From: Butyrivibrio sp. XPD2006
GTDB taxonomy: Bacteria; Bacillota; Clostridia; Lachnospirales; Lachnospiraceae
Direction of reading: 5' to 3'
NCBI RefSeq assembly: GCF_000420865.1
Contig: NZ_ATVT01000003.1
Coordinates: 62,001-126,000 of the forward strand
Length of the DNA stretch: 64,000 bases
Under the pieces are notes generated by a model. The model was given only the letters and a program-made list of their open reading frames with translations. It was not told the DNA's origin and did not search any database. This document shows positions 16,943 through 25,745 of this stretch, in pieces. A program made the position numbers and the translations under genes. Each line of letters begins with the position of its first letter. Within the stretch, counting starts at the first letter, position 1.

Positions 16943-17980
16943 ATGACAGAGTTTATTGGCAACTCACAATTGTGTATGGACTTATTGGCTCCAATAACAA
17001 ACGTTGAAGTGACAAAGTCATATTTTGACATTGTAGTTGAAGCGGCTAAAGGAATTGGCATTGAGTGCCAAAAAGTCAATAGAATAAAGATTAAAAGAGA
17101 GAATGGGAAAAGAATTGTTTTTGTAGCAACCATATTTGAGGCGATCAAAGCAAGGCTTGCCGGATATAATAAGGTTGTTTTGTGGGTGCAAGGGATAGCA
17201 CCGGAAGAGTCGCTGGTCAGAAGATCCTCTTATCTTAGATGGCTTATACTTTCTTGCATAGAATATATTGCAGTTTTATGTTCAGACGCAGTTTTCTTTG
17301 TTTCAGAAGAGATGAAAAGGCATTATCAGCATAAGTATAATCTTAAGCCTCTCTGTTTTATCATGCCGTGTTTTAATGAAAGGATTGATAAGGCGTCATT
17401 TGATGCGCATGACTATGGTGATAACACATTTGTTTATTCCGGTGGAATATCTGATTGGCATTGTTTTACTCAGATTGTGAATATCTATGGAAATATTGAA
17501 AAGAAATATGGTGAAAACGTTAAACTCTGCGTTCTAACCAAGCAGACAGATGAAGCCGGCAAAATACTAGAAGAATGTGGAATAAAGAATTATAGCGTGA
17601 AGTATGTGAAAAAAGAAGAAATATGTCATGAAATGACAAGAGCTAAATTTGGATTCTGTATCAGGGATGATAGCAAGGTCAATAATGTTGCAACGCCAAC
17701 AAAACTGTCCTCTTATGTATGCAATGGAGTTATTCCTATCTATTCGTCTGCTATTGTTGATTTTTATAGACAGAGCAAAGAAAGCAGATATTGCCTGTGT
17801 TATGATGACGCCTTGTTTTGGGACAAGCTTGATGGGTTAATAAAAGAAGACATAAGTCCGGAGAGTATATTTATTGAGTACAGTAAGGTGTTTGGGAATT
17901 ATTATTCGTCGGATTATTACATAAATGGGATACAGAAATTCTTTGAGAATCTGACGAAGAATATGAGGGAGAATAATTGA
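16943..17980 (+). CDS. Glycosyltransferase-like EPS protein
   Basis: This 345-residue protein resembles a GT-B glycosyltransferase: FVYSGGISDWHCFTQIV at the start of the second half, LCVLTKQTDEAGKILEECG in the middle, and ATPTKLSSYVCNGVIPIYSS near the C-terminus, equivalent to the donor-site helix. The N-terminal half (about 1-150) is divergent. It follows the previous glycosyltransferase after 16 bp and overlaps the polymerase gene by 4 bp. The family call is by pattern only. Confidence 0.7.
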   Translation: MTEFIGNSQLCMDLLAPITNVEVTKSYFDIVVEAAKGIGIECQKVNRIKIKRENGKRIVFVATIFEAIKARLAGYNKVVLWVQGIAPEESLVRRSSYLRWLILSCIEYIAVLCSDAVFFVSEEMKRHYQHKYNLKPLCFIMPCFNERIDKASFDAHDYGDNTFVYSGGISDWHCFTQIVNIYGNIEKKYGENVKLCVLTKQTDEAGKILEECGIKNYSVKYVKKEEICHEMTRAKFGFCIRDDSKVNNVATPTKLSSYVCNGVIPIYSSAIVDFYRQSKESRYCLCYDDALFWDKLDGLIKEDISPESIFIEYSKVFGNYYSSDYYINGIQKFFENLTKNMRENN

Positions 17981-19467
17981 TAATACGATATGACAGGTAT
18001 GTGACAAAAAGTATCCTGATAGTATTCCTGGTATGTGTGAATTCATTATTTATCAATAATCCTACGGCTTCAGGGATTATTGCTATGATTGAGATGATAA
18101 CACTTTTTTTTGCTGCTCTCTTTTGCGATATAGATGTATTGTTTAAAATGCTGCTTGTATTTATGTCATGTGGCATTGAGAATCAATACTATGCTACAGG
18201 AGGCAGAACGTCTGAGTTCTTTAGTTTTTATAAGCTTCCAATCGGAGGGATTTATCCGTTCTTTGTAATTGTTATGATAGCATTGATTCGCTGCTATTTT
18301 AAGTATGGTATTGTTTTGCCTATAAAATCCTCACAGAATAACAGATTCTTCTTTTATACACTTAGTGTAGTCATGGCTGTTTTGGCGTTCCCTATGACGA
18401 TCCTTACGATCTTTTTAAATGATAACGGTATACTATATTTGAGCGAAATGTGGAAATACAATGCCAGAGATGCATACCAGATGATTGTTATAATGGCACT
18501 TATGGTGCTTTTTTTTCATAGTTATTACAACAATAGGGAAATAGTTGGCGAAATCAAAGAACTTTTGCTGATGCTACTTTCATGTATGTGTTTAGCAGCA
18601 GTGATCCTTATTCTTATGAAAAATTATTATATAAACTGGGGAGCAGAGAAAGTTCTTTCTTGCCCGTTATTATTCTTTTTTTCGCCAGGACTTGTCTTGT
18701 TTGTGTATGAAAAAAGGGGTCTGTATTATCTGTTGGCCGGATGTCTGAGCTTGATCATTCAAATGAAATATACAGTAGGAATAGCGGGAACATGGTGGTT
18801 GTATGTAATTGGTGTTTTTGTGGTATTTCTTAAAATTATCCTTGAGACAAAATCTGATTACAGGAAATGGTTACTTAGTGTTGCATTACTTGTACTAGCA
18901 ATGATAGGGCTTTGGTTTTTCATTGGAAGTGGGTATATCACAAGCGTTAATGGCCAGATATCATATAAGCTGAATACGATTATTAAGTATGCGACCGGAA
19001 TCGGAAGTATTCACAGAAGTGTTTCAAGTACTAGTGCATCGATTAGTGCAAGAATAGAAGAGATTGTTAATGTGTTTTTAGAGTTTGCACACAAGCCGTA
19101 TTTTGTACTCATGGGGAAAGGCTATGGGGGGACAGTAAGGAAATATTGGGGACTGTCCAATTGGAACAGATCGACTACTTCGACATTTCCACTGGTAATG
19201 ATAACAAATAGAGTATATTCAGCTTTTCATATAGCTGTTGCTGAAGTGATAATAAATTATGGTTTGCTTGGGCTGATTCATTTTGCGTATCTGTTTATTC
19301 TTTTTCTGGCAAATGTAATAAAAAGAAACGGATCAATGTGGATAGTGATAGGATTCTTATGGTATGCACTGTTCTATTCGCTTTTCTATTCTTTTGATGT
19401 TGGGATTATCTTTATTTGCTGTGGATTGGTGGACACTCATAAATATAGTTTTCGGAGAGAAAAATGA
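17977..19467 (+). CDS. O-antigen/EPS polymerase-like membrane protein (Wzy type)
   Basis: The 496-residue protein is hydrophobic throughout, with about eleven membrane segments and a large central loop (about 320-410) as in Wzy polymerases. It has little other sequence signature, which is normal for Wzy. Wzy joins lipid-linked repeat units outside the membrane; with the Wzx-like flippase (20591) and the priming transferase it would complete a Wzx/Wzy pathway. The start is TTG 17977 in a TTGA overlap, with GAGGGAGA upstream. No Wzz-type chain-length protein is visible in the window. Confidence 0.75.
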   Translation: MIIRYDRYVTKSILIVFLVCVNSLFINNPTASGIIAMIEMITLFFAALFCDIDVLFKMLLVFMSCGIENQYYATGGRTSEFFSFYKLPIGGIYPFFVIVMIALIRCYFKYGIVLPIKSSQNNRFFFYTLSVVMAVLAFPMTILTIFLNDNGILYLSEMWKYNARDAYQMIVIMALMVLFFHSYYNNREIVGEIKELLLMLLSCMCLAAVILILMKNYYINWGAEKVLSCPLLFFFSPGLVLFVYEKRGLYYLLAGCLSLIIQMKYTVGIAGTWWLYVIGVFVVFLKIILETKSDYRKWLLSVALLVLAMIGLWFFIGSGYITSVNGQISYKLNTIIKYATGIGSIHRSVSSTSASISARIEEIVNVFLEFAHKPYFVLMGKGYGGTVRKYWGLSNWNRSTTSTFPLVMITNRVYSAFHIAVAEVIINYGLLGLIHFAYLFILFLANVIKRNGSMWIVIGFLWYALFYSLFYSFDVGIIFICCGLVDTHKYSFRREK

Positions 19468-19468
19468 T

Positions 19469-20587
19469 ATGGATGTTTTATATTGCAATTTGATAAGTAA
19501 CGGCCCTGTAAGTGGGCATAAGCAGTTTGATTATAGGTGGAGTGAGATATTAGGACAACTTGCAAGAGTATCTTTGTTGTCTTATGAAAAAGGCTGGTAT
19601 GAAAAGAAGGCTGATCAAATTGAGATCATTGAATGTAACTCGAAATCAAAAGCTGATAAGGACAAGTTGTTAAATCTTGGAGTCCTTAAAAAAGGATTTT
19701 TGCGAAAACTACAGATCAGGGAACATGTAGAAACGATATTTATATGTAAAAAAGTACTATCTATAGCTAAAGCTCAAAAGTATGATTACATTTTTATAGG
19801 AGGTATGGATTTTATTGTTTACCTTCTCTTCCGAAAAAGGCTGAAAAGAGTTTCTAATTTGGTGTTGATCAATCATTCTGCCACAGCTTATCAGAGAGGG
19901 ATGGTGAAGCGGATTTTTTCTTTGGTTAAGGAAGATTTTATTCATGTTGTGATGGAGGGGGATGGAGTTAAGTTCTTTTCAAAAGAATATGGCATTGATT
20001 CAAGTAAAATATTTCATATACCGCATATGCTTAATTCGTATGATTGGAAATACAATGATAAGAATATTAAGTATGATTTTGTAGGTATTTCTAACAGCAA
20101 TTCAGATGATGAAGTAAGGAAGATCATTGAGTGGGAGAATGAGGACAGGTTTTTTGAAAAGAATGGAATAAAGGCTATTTTCAGGTCTTCGGAAATTGAT
20201 TATGAAACTAAGTTTCTCAAGGTTTTCTCGGGAAGATTAGGGCTTTCTTATGATGACTATTATTCTTATATTTGTGATTCCAGAGCTGTCATCATGCCAT
20301 TCCCGGAAGAATTTGGATACAGGAGTTCCGGTACATTAATGGATTCTATGTCACAAAATAAGCCGGTATTAGGCACCAGATTTGGAACATTACTTCAATA
20401 TAACAGACAATTTCCCAATATATGCAAAGTATATTCTGACAAGCAGGAGTTTAAGAGTAGTATCATAGAACTAATGGAGACAGACAGAAATAAAGATGAA
20501 TTTGTTGCTTTTAAATACGAGCATTCAGACGAAGTTATACTTAAGAAAATAACTACATTGCTATGTGATACGATGAAGAGAGAGTAG
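19469..20587 (+). CDS. Glycosyltransferase-like EPS protein
   Basis: The 372-residue protein starts MDVLYCNLISNGPVSGHKQF and has a C-terminal half with ICDSRAVIMPFPEEFGYRSS and TLMDSMSQNKPVLGTRFGTL, the pattern of a GT-B donor site. ATG 19469 is chosen because GGAGAG lies 9 nt upstream and it follows the polymerase stop at once; the open frame continues upstream but inside the polymerase gene. It likely adds a sugar to the repeat unit. The specific family is uncertain. Confidence 0.7.
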   Translation: MDVLYCNLISNGPVSGHKQFDYRWSEILGQLARVSLLSYEKGWYEKKADQIEIIECNSKSKADKDKLLNLGVLKKGFLRKLQIREHVETIFICKKVLSIAKAQKYDYIFIGGMDFIVYLLFRKRLKRVSNLVLINHSATAYQRGMVKRIFSLVKEDFIHVVMEGDGVKFFSKEYGIDSSKIFHIPHMLNSYDWKYNDKNIKYDFVGISNSNSDDEVRKIIEWENEDRFFEKNGIKAIFRSSEIDYETKFLKVFSGRLGLSYDDYYSYICDSRAVIMPFPEEFGYRSSGTLMDSMSQNKPVLGTRFGTLLQYNRQFPNICKVYSDKQEFKSSIIELMETDRNKDEFVAFKYEHSDEVILKKITTLLCDTMKRE

Positions 20588-20590
20588 TTT

Positions 20591-21973
20591 ATGAGAGTTT
20601 CAAAAAAGGATTTGGTATGGACATACCTGGCGAAGTTCTTTTCGTTAGGCGTAAATGTCATTATATTGCCTCTTATTCTGTGGTATTTATCAGATGAAGA
20701 ACTTGGGCTTTGGTATGTTTTTGCCGGGATTTCTCAGATGGTTAATCTGCTGGATTTTGGCTTTTCTGCTACAATATCAAGACATATGGCATATGCTTGG
20801 AGTGGAGCAAAAGAGATTATTCGATACGGAGTAAGCAGCAGTGATAATGAGGAAAAAAACTGGGAACTGATTTCGGAGGTCATAAAAACCAGTAAGAGTA
20901 TTTATCTTCTGGTGGCGTTATTAGCGGTATTGATAATGTCGGTTGGAGGAACATTATACGTATATAGGGTTTCCGGTTGGAATCTTGAGAATAATGTTAA
21001 GTTAGCCTGGGGAATATACATATTTGCTGTGGCAATAAATATTCTTTTTGCATATTGCACTTCTCTCTTAAATGGCATTGGAGCAGTTGCAGAAAAGAAT
21101 AAAGTTGCTGTGTGCTCAAAAACAGTACAGATTGTAGTAGCTTTTATTCTTCTGTCAAATGGTATAGGGCTTTTGGGATTTGTTATATCATATGCTGTTA
21201 GCGGAGTTACGCTAAGAATAGTAGGTATGCTGTATTTCTCACGAAGAGTTGATAAAAGGAATTTAGTAGCGGTAAGATTAGGCAGAGTGTATGAACAATT
21301 CAGAGTGGTTTGGGCGACAGCCTGGAAAGACGGAATTGTTACATTATCAAACTTTTTCTCTACCCAGATGGGAACGCTTATGTGTGCCTATTATATCGAT
21401 CTGAAGTCAACAGGATCTTATGGGGTTCTGACACAGATTTTTATGACTATTGGAGCGATGGCATCTGCATATTATGCGGCATATCAACCGAAATACTGCA
21501 ATTTGGTAGTGTCTGGTAAGGATAATGAAGTCAGAGAACTGACTTGTAAAGGTTTGTTGATTTACAAGATCTTGTTTGTGCTGCTATCACTGCTATTTAT
21601 CTTTGTTGGGTTACCTGTTCTACACGTTTTGCGACCACAAATGAGTATCAATTTTTATTATGTGTTATTACTGGGCATATTCTATTACCTGTATATGCAA
21701 AATTCGACAGCATGTTCAATGATTTCATGTAATAACATTATTCCATATTATGGTAGCTATGTTATAACAGCTGTTTTGTCTGTCACTTTGTCCTATCTAT
21801 TCGCTGTTAAGCTTGATTTTGGCATCTTGGGGTTGATACTGGGGCAATTGATTTCAAATCTAATCTTTAACAGTTGGTTTTGGCTACGATACTTGTTAAA
21901 GAGACTGAAAATAGCATATTCTGAGATTTACACAATTGGATGGAACGAGATTAAAAAGGTTGAAAAATTATGA
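20591..21973 (+). CDS. Polysaccharide flippase (Wzx type)
   Basis: This 460-residue protein has about 12-14 membrane segments and an N-terminus typical of oligosaccharide flippases (KKDLVWTYLAKFFSLGVNVI followed by LPLILWYLSDEELGLWYVF). It would flip lipid-linked repeat units across the membrane for Wzy. It starts 3 bp after the previous gene. Its last codons overlap the ybaK start (ATGA), marking the right edge of the A/T-rich EPS block. Confidence 0.88.
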   Translation: MRVSKKDLVWTYLAKFFSLGVNVIILPLILWYLSDEELGLWYVFAGISQMVNLLDFGFSATISRHMAYAWSGAKEIIRYGVSSSDNEEKNWELISEVIKTSKSIYLLVALLAVLIMSVGGTLYVYRVSGWNLENNVKLAWGIYIFAVAINILFAYCTSLLNGIGAVAEKNKVAVCSKTVQIVVAFILLSNGIGLLGFVISYAVSGVTLRIVGMLYFSRRVDKRNLVAVRLGRVYEQFRVVWATAWKDGIVTLSNFFSTQMGTLMCAYYIDLKSTGSYGVLTQIFMTIGAMASAYYAAYQPKYCNLVVSGKDNEVRELTCKGLLIYKILFVLLSLLFIFVGLPVLHVLRPQMSINFYYVLLLGIFYYLYMQNSTACSMISCNNIIPYYGSYVITAVLSVTLSYLFAVKLDFGILGLILGQLISNLIFNSWFWLRYLLKRLKIAYSEIYTIGWNEIKKVEKL

Positions 21974-22458
21974 AATCTATCGACAAAACTAATGTAATGC
22001 GAGTCCTAGACTCAAAAAAAATAGAATACAAGAGCCACTCCTATGAGCCCGATGCAACCATGTCGGGTGAGGAGATTGCAGCAATACTTGGGGAGGATGC
22101 GGATAAGGTCTTTAAGACACTGGTGACGCAGGCCAAGAGCGGGGCGTACTATGTTTTCGTTGTTCCGGTTAAGGCGGAGCTCGATCTTAAGAAGGCTGCT
22201 CAGGCAGCAGGTGAGAAGGCGATTGCCATGATCAAGCAAAAAGATCTTTTGCCGCTGACAGGCTATGTTCACGGCGGATGCTCACCTGTGGGCATGAAGA
22301 AGCAGTTCCCGACATTTGTGCACGAAACAGCAGAGGCGCATGACCACATATTTGTCAGTGCAGGCAAGGTGGGCTTTCAGGTTGAACTGACCCCTGCAGA
22401 TCTTCAGTCTGTGGTTGGCTTTAAGTATGCGGATGTAGTGAAGGCTGACGCAGAGTAG
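21970..22458 (+). CDS. ybaK: Cys-tRNA(Pro)/aminoacyl-tRNA deacylase, YbaK family
   Basis: The 162-residue protein belongs to the YbaK/ProX editing family that hydrolyses mischarged aminoacyl-tRNAs. Family segments are KTNVMRVLDSKKIEYKSHSY, ADKVFKTLVTQ, YYVFVVPVKAELDLKKAA, GYVHGGCSPVGMKK and DHIFVSAGKVGFQVELTP. It is not a polysaccharide gene, yet its ATG overlaps the flippase stop by 4 bp. Its base composition returns to that of the housekeeping genes, so the A/T-rich block seems to have been joined directly upstream of it. A terminator follows. Confidence 0.93.
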   Translation: MKSIDKTNVMRVLDSKKIEYKSHSYEPDATMSGEEIAAILGEDADKVFKTLVTQAKSGAYYVFVVPVKAELDLKKAAQAAGEKAIAMIKQKDLLPLTGYVHGGCSPVGMKKQFPTFVHETAEAHDHIFVSAGKVGFQVELTPADLQSVVGFKYADVVKADAE

Positions 22459-22496
22459 TCTGCTAAACAGATACGATTAAGAATAAACTGTATTAT

Positions 22497-22522
22497 GGGC
22501 TGACAAACGTCGGCCCTTTATT
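22497..22522 (+). terminator. Terminator after ybaK
   Basis: GGGCTGAC (22497-22504) pairs with GTCGGCCC (22509-22516) around an AAAC loop, followed by TTTATTT. The T tract is weaker than those of other terminators in the window. Confidence 0.7.
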
Positions 22523-22540
22523 TGAATTACAGGAGACGAC

Positions 22541-23287
22541 ATGGAATATAATGTTAACATCAATGGTATAGATGTACATGCCAACTACAGCGAAGAAACT
22601 ATAGATACCATCTTCAAGCCGCTGCTTCACAGGCTTTCAGACATGCGAAAGACCAAAAACGCAAAGCTTCTGGTTATGCTTGCTGCCCCTCCCGGCGCCG
22701 GAAAGAGCACGCTGGTAAGCTTCCTTGAATACGTGGCAAAAGACATAATTCCGGAATTCAAGGTACAGGCCATCGGGATGGACGGATTCCATCGCAGGCA
22801 GGAGTATCTTGAGTCGCACACTATGATGGTAGATGGCGCAGAGGTCAGGATGGTAGAGGTTAAGGGCTGCCCGGAGACATTTGACCTGGACAAATTAAAA
22901 GCGAGCATAGAAGGTGCTTTAGCAGGTACAAAGAAAGCATGGCCGGCCTATGACAGACATCTTCACAATCCTGTTGAAGATGCTATAAAGCTTGATGCTG
23001 ACATTCTGCTTCTTGAAGGAAATTACCTTCTCCTTGATTCGCCCGGATGGGACGAGCTGTCAAATCTTGCGGACTACACCATCAAGATCACAGCTGACCC
23101 GGATATACTCAGAAGCCGCCTTATTGACCGCAAGGAGAAAAGTGGCAACAGCCGCGAGAAAGCTGAGCAGTTTGTTGATTTCAGCGACATGCGAAACGTT
23201 AGGCTCTGTCTGTATCATTCCAAGAACGCTGACTTGGAGCTTGTGCTTGATCCGAACAGTAATTATGTGCAAAAGGAAAACGCATAA
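22541..23287 (+). CDS. Nucleoside/nucleotide kinase family protein (uridine-kinase-like P-loop kinase)
   Basis: The 248-residue protein has a Walker A loop APPGAGKSTLV (about residues 50-60), IGMDGFHRR, AWPAYDRHLHNPV and LLEGNYLLLDSPGWDEL, the order seen in the phosphoribulokinase/uridine kinase superfamily. Close families phosphorylate sugars or nucleosides such as fructose or pantothenate. ATG 22541 has AGGAG upstream. It appears to be monocistronic, between the ybaK terminator and the repeat array. The substrate is unknown. Confidence 0.85.
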   Translation: MEYNVNINGIDVHANYSEETIDTIFKPLLHRLSDMRKTKNAKLLVMLAAPPGAGKSTLVSFLEYVAKDIIPEFKVQAIGMDGFHRRQEYLESHTMMVDGAEVRMVEVKGCPETFDLDKLKASIEGALAGTKKAWPAYDRHLHNPVEDAIKLDADILLLEGNYLLLDSPGWDELSNLADYTIKITADPDILRSRLIDRKEKSGNSREKAEQFVDFSDMRNVRLCLYHSKNADLELVLDPNSNYVQKENA

Positions 23288-23884
23288 ACATCGGAGAGAA
23301 CAATTGGATGACTCATTTGAGGGATGCTACTGTCTTGTGATTGATTTGATCAAGAGACAGTAGAAGATGTCGCATCATATCGTGTAGGGCTACTGTCTTA
23401 TAAATGCTTTTTAATGCGGACAGTAGGAAATTCAGGTTTTGCCGATGCTATGGGTGAAAAATAGAAAATTTCAAGTGAAAATTTACTGTCTCCGGAAAGC
23501 TTTTGTGGCAAGACAGTAGTGCAAACTAAAATGTCTTCATCATTGCTACTGTCCTTGCACATTTTTTGTAGCAGACAGTAATGCCTACCAAATATAATGA
23601 CCGTGGTTACTGTCTCTAAGCGAAATCTGCTGCAAGACAGTAGAGCTCGGTGTAAAACCATGTAATGACCAATGCCGATACAAGTGACAGAACAAATATC
23701 AAGCCATATATCCGAACAGTACCAAGAAAAATACAAGTACCAAGACAAAATCCACACATAAAACTCTTTTTACTACAGCCATAACAGAGTAAAATAATAG
23801 AACAGCATAATATTTAGCGAATACATAAAGTAAAGCACTAAATAAAACATTAACTAAAACATCAAATTACGGAGGAAAATAAAA
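23288..23884. other. 597-bp non-coding region with inverted-repeat array and A-rich leader
   Basis: The left half carries the five-unit array described at 23328-23642. The right half (about 23650-23884) is markedly A-rich and T-poor and leads into the HIT gene; it has only loose matches to the array motif (GTGACAGAAC, CGAACAGTAC) and a repeated TAAAACAT (23844-23851 and 23856-23863). Long open frames here, such as complement(23398-23757), cover the repeats and look spurious. Confidence 0.7.
23328..23642. repeat. Array of five TACTGTCT-N18/19-AGACAGTA inverted-repeat units
   Basis: Five units lie at 23328-23362, 23391-23425, 23484-23518, 23547-23580 and 23608-23642. Each is 35 nt (the fourth 34) with 8-nt inverted arms and a different 18-19 nt interior. 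Unit 2 has GGACAGTA and unit 4 has TACTGTCC; the other eight arms are perfect. Gaps between units are 28, 58, 28 and 27 nt and also unrelated in sequence. Only the arms are conserved, so this is neither a tandem repeat nor a CRISPR array. It could be a protein-binding array or a series of RNA hairpins. No function is known to me. Confidence 0.85.
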
Positions 23885-24307
23885 ATGGCTATAGACAACA
23901 ATTGCGGATACTGCGTAGGAGGAGAGCCTCTTTCAAAGTTCGGAATCAAGATATGTGACCTTGGAGTGAGCCAGCTCATCCTGTTCAAGGAGCAGAGCCA
24001 TCTTGGAAGATGCATCGTGGCCTACAAGGACCACGTAAGTGAGATCGTTGATATCTCAGATGAGGACAGAAACGCATTCTTTGCAGATGTGAACAGAGCT
24101 GCAAAGGCAATCCACAAGGCATTTAATCCTGACAAGGTCAACTACGGAGCATACGGTGACACAGGCTGCCACCTTCACATGCACCTCGTGCCCAAGTACA
24201 AAGACGGCTTTGAGTGGGGCGGAGTCTTTGAGATGAACCCACAGAAGAAGTTCCTCACAGACGCGGAGTACGACGAGCTTATTCAGAAGATAAAGGACAA
24301 TCTTTGA
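23885..24307 (+). CDS. HIT-family nucleotide hydrolase/transferase
   Basis: The 140-residue protein has the histidine-triad motif HLHMHLV (His96, 98, 100) preceded by GDTGC, and an N-terminal Cys pair (CGYC, residues 7-10) that could bind zinc. HIT proteins cleave nucleoside phosphoramidates and related nucleotides. GGAGG lies 9 nt before ATG 23885. Close spacing to the following lipoprotein gene (6 bp) suggests co-transcription. The physiological substrate is unknown. Confidence 0.9.
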   Translation: MAIDNNCGYCVGGEPLSKFGIKICDLGVSQLILFKEQSHLGRCIVAYKDHVSEIVDISDEDRNAFFADVNRAAKAIHKAFNPDKVNYGAYGDTGCHLHMHLVPKYKDGFEWGGVFEMNPQKKFLTDAEYDELIQKIKDNL

Positions 24308-24313
24308 TCAGAA

Positions 24314-25057
24314 ATGAAGAACAGGTTACAAATAAAAGTCATAGCAACAATAGCATCGGCAGCGTTTGTTGCCACACTTTCAGGCTGCAGCATGATACCG
24401 GAGGATATTCTTACCGAGCAGGTTTCGGATACTGCCCAGAGCCTTGCAAGCCGGGCAATCGAAGAGGCCGGTGACAAGGTAAAAGAGATAGCACAGGAAG
24501 CTGCCAAAGAGGCGGCTCAGCAGGCTGCGGAAAATGCACAACAGGCCTTTGAGGATGCCAAGCAACAGGTCCTGGAAGAAGCAGAGAATTATGCTGATGA
24601 TCCTGACAAAGCCTTGAATGCCATAACTGCAACCACACCCGGAACGCTCACCTCTGCCGCTGACCTGAATATCGCTCCTAAGGGTGATAAAGACGGATAT
24701 TACAGCTTTACTTACGATGGCAGGCAATACACGGCTATTCATAAGACGGATCATTGGAAGATAATTGATTCCTGCAACATATACAACGAAGCTGACATGC
24801 ATATAATTTGCCAGGCTCTGATCGATCTGCACCAGATTCATGGCAAAGATATGGTGAGCTACCGCACGGCAGATGACATGGTCTACGAGTGGGAGGTCCA
24901 CAATCTGGCTTACCTTTTGGTTGAAGATGATGATCCGATGAAAGAACGCCTTAAGGATGTGGATTTTGACCCACAGGATCAGGGATGCACGTTTGATGAG
25001 ATCTATTACAATCACACCGGTAAAGAGCTTGATCTTGGCAGCATCTTCGGCGGCTGA
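24314..25057 (+). CDS. Putative lipoprotein with Ala/Gln-rich helical segment
   Basis: The 247-residue protein has a type II signal peptide with lipobox LSGC (Cys25), so it should be lipid-anchored outside the membrane. Residues about 30-100 are a low-complexity Ala/Glu/Gln helix likely to form a coiled coil. The remainder (about 110-247) is a mixed domain beginning GYYSFTYDGRQYTAIHKTDH that I do not recognise. The ribosome site is weak; translation may be coupled to the HIT gene 6 bp upstream. Confidence 0.8.
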   Translation: MKNRLQIKVIATIASAAFVATLSGCSMIPEDILTEQVSDTAQSLASRAIEEAGDKVKEIAQEAAKEAAQQAAENAQQAFEDAKQQVLEEAENYADDPDKALNAITATTPGTLTSAADLNIAPKGDKDGYYSFTYDGRQYTAIHKTDHWKIIDSCNIYNEADMHIICQALIDLHQIHGKDMVSYRTADDMVYEWEVHNLAYLLVEDDDPMKERLKDVDFDPQDQGCTFDEIYYNHTGKELDLGSIFGG

Positions 25058-25074
25058 TTTCCGGGAGAACCATT

Positions 25075-25725
25075 ATGACCTATGACAATATAGTTAAGGC
25101 CAATTTCATATCCCGCCCAAACCGCTTCATTGCTCACGTTGAGCTTGATGGCAAGAAAATCACAGTTCATGTCAAAAATACCGGAAGATGCAGAGAACTC
25201 CTGCTTCCCGGAGCTGCAGTGTATCTTGATAAGGCACAAAACCCCGAGCGCAAGACACCTTACGACCTGGTGGCCGTTGAAAATGATGGCAAGATCATAA
25301 ACATCGACTCCCAGGCGCCCAACAAGGTGGTAAAAGAGTACTTGGAACGCCTTGGCGAATACGACCTGATAAAGCCCGAGCACAAATACGGCGATTCCCG
25401 AATAGACTTTTACATGGAGAAAGGCCCCGATAAATATCTCATGGAGGTAAAGGGCTGTACGCTCTTTAGAAACGGAACAGGTCTTTTTCCCGATGCACCA
25501 ACCGAGCGTGGTGCGAGACATCTTCGGGAGCTTACACAGGCGCAGGAAGCAGGCTACAAGGCTGTCATAGCCTTTGTTATACAGGGTGAAGGGATTGATC
25601 GAGTTGAACCAAACGTCGAGACAGACCCTGAATTTGCCAAGGCCTTTAATGAGGCAGTAAACGCAGGAGTTCAGGTCCTGCATCTTAAATGCAAAGTTAC
25701 ACCGGACACCTTAAACGTAGTTTGA
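25075..25725 (+). CDS. sfsA: SfsA family protein (DNA/RNA nuclease-like)
   Basis: The 216-residue protein matches SfsA along its length: FISRPNRFIAHVELDGK with an OB-like N-terminal domain, HVKNTGRCRELLLPGA, and a PD-(D/E)XK-like core in DSRIDFY and YLMEVKGCTL. SfsA was named from sugar fermentation stimulation in E. coli; the core suggests a nuclease. It begins 17 bp after the lipoprotein gene and ends 20 bp before the next start, so it is part of the same gene string. Confidence 0.94.
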   Translation: MTYDNIVKANFISRPNRFIAHVELDGKKITVHVKNTGRCRELLLPGAAVYLDKAQNPERKTPYDLVAVENDGKIINIDSQAPNKVVKEYLERLGEYDLIKPEHKYGDSRIDFYMEKGPDKYLMEVKGCTLFRNGTGLFPDAPTERGARHLRELTQAQEAGYKAVIAFVIQGEGIDRVEPNVETDPEFAKAFNEAVNAGVQVLHLKCKVTPDTLNVV

Positions 25726-25745
25726 TATCCGGAAGGAGATTTTTT

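Noticed and set aside
23328-23642. CRISPR array
   Set aside because: Only 8-nt arms are shared; the 35-nt units have different interiors, gap lengths vary (27-58 nt), and no cas gene is near.
23398-23757. 119-codon minus-strand open frame
   Set aside because: It runs through the inverted-repeat array, is Cys-rich without domain features and has no convincing ribosome site.
25012-25683. 223-codon minus-strand open frame
   Set aside because: It is antisense to sfsA, whose protein is family-conserved over its whole length.
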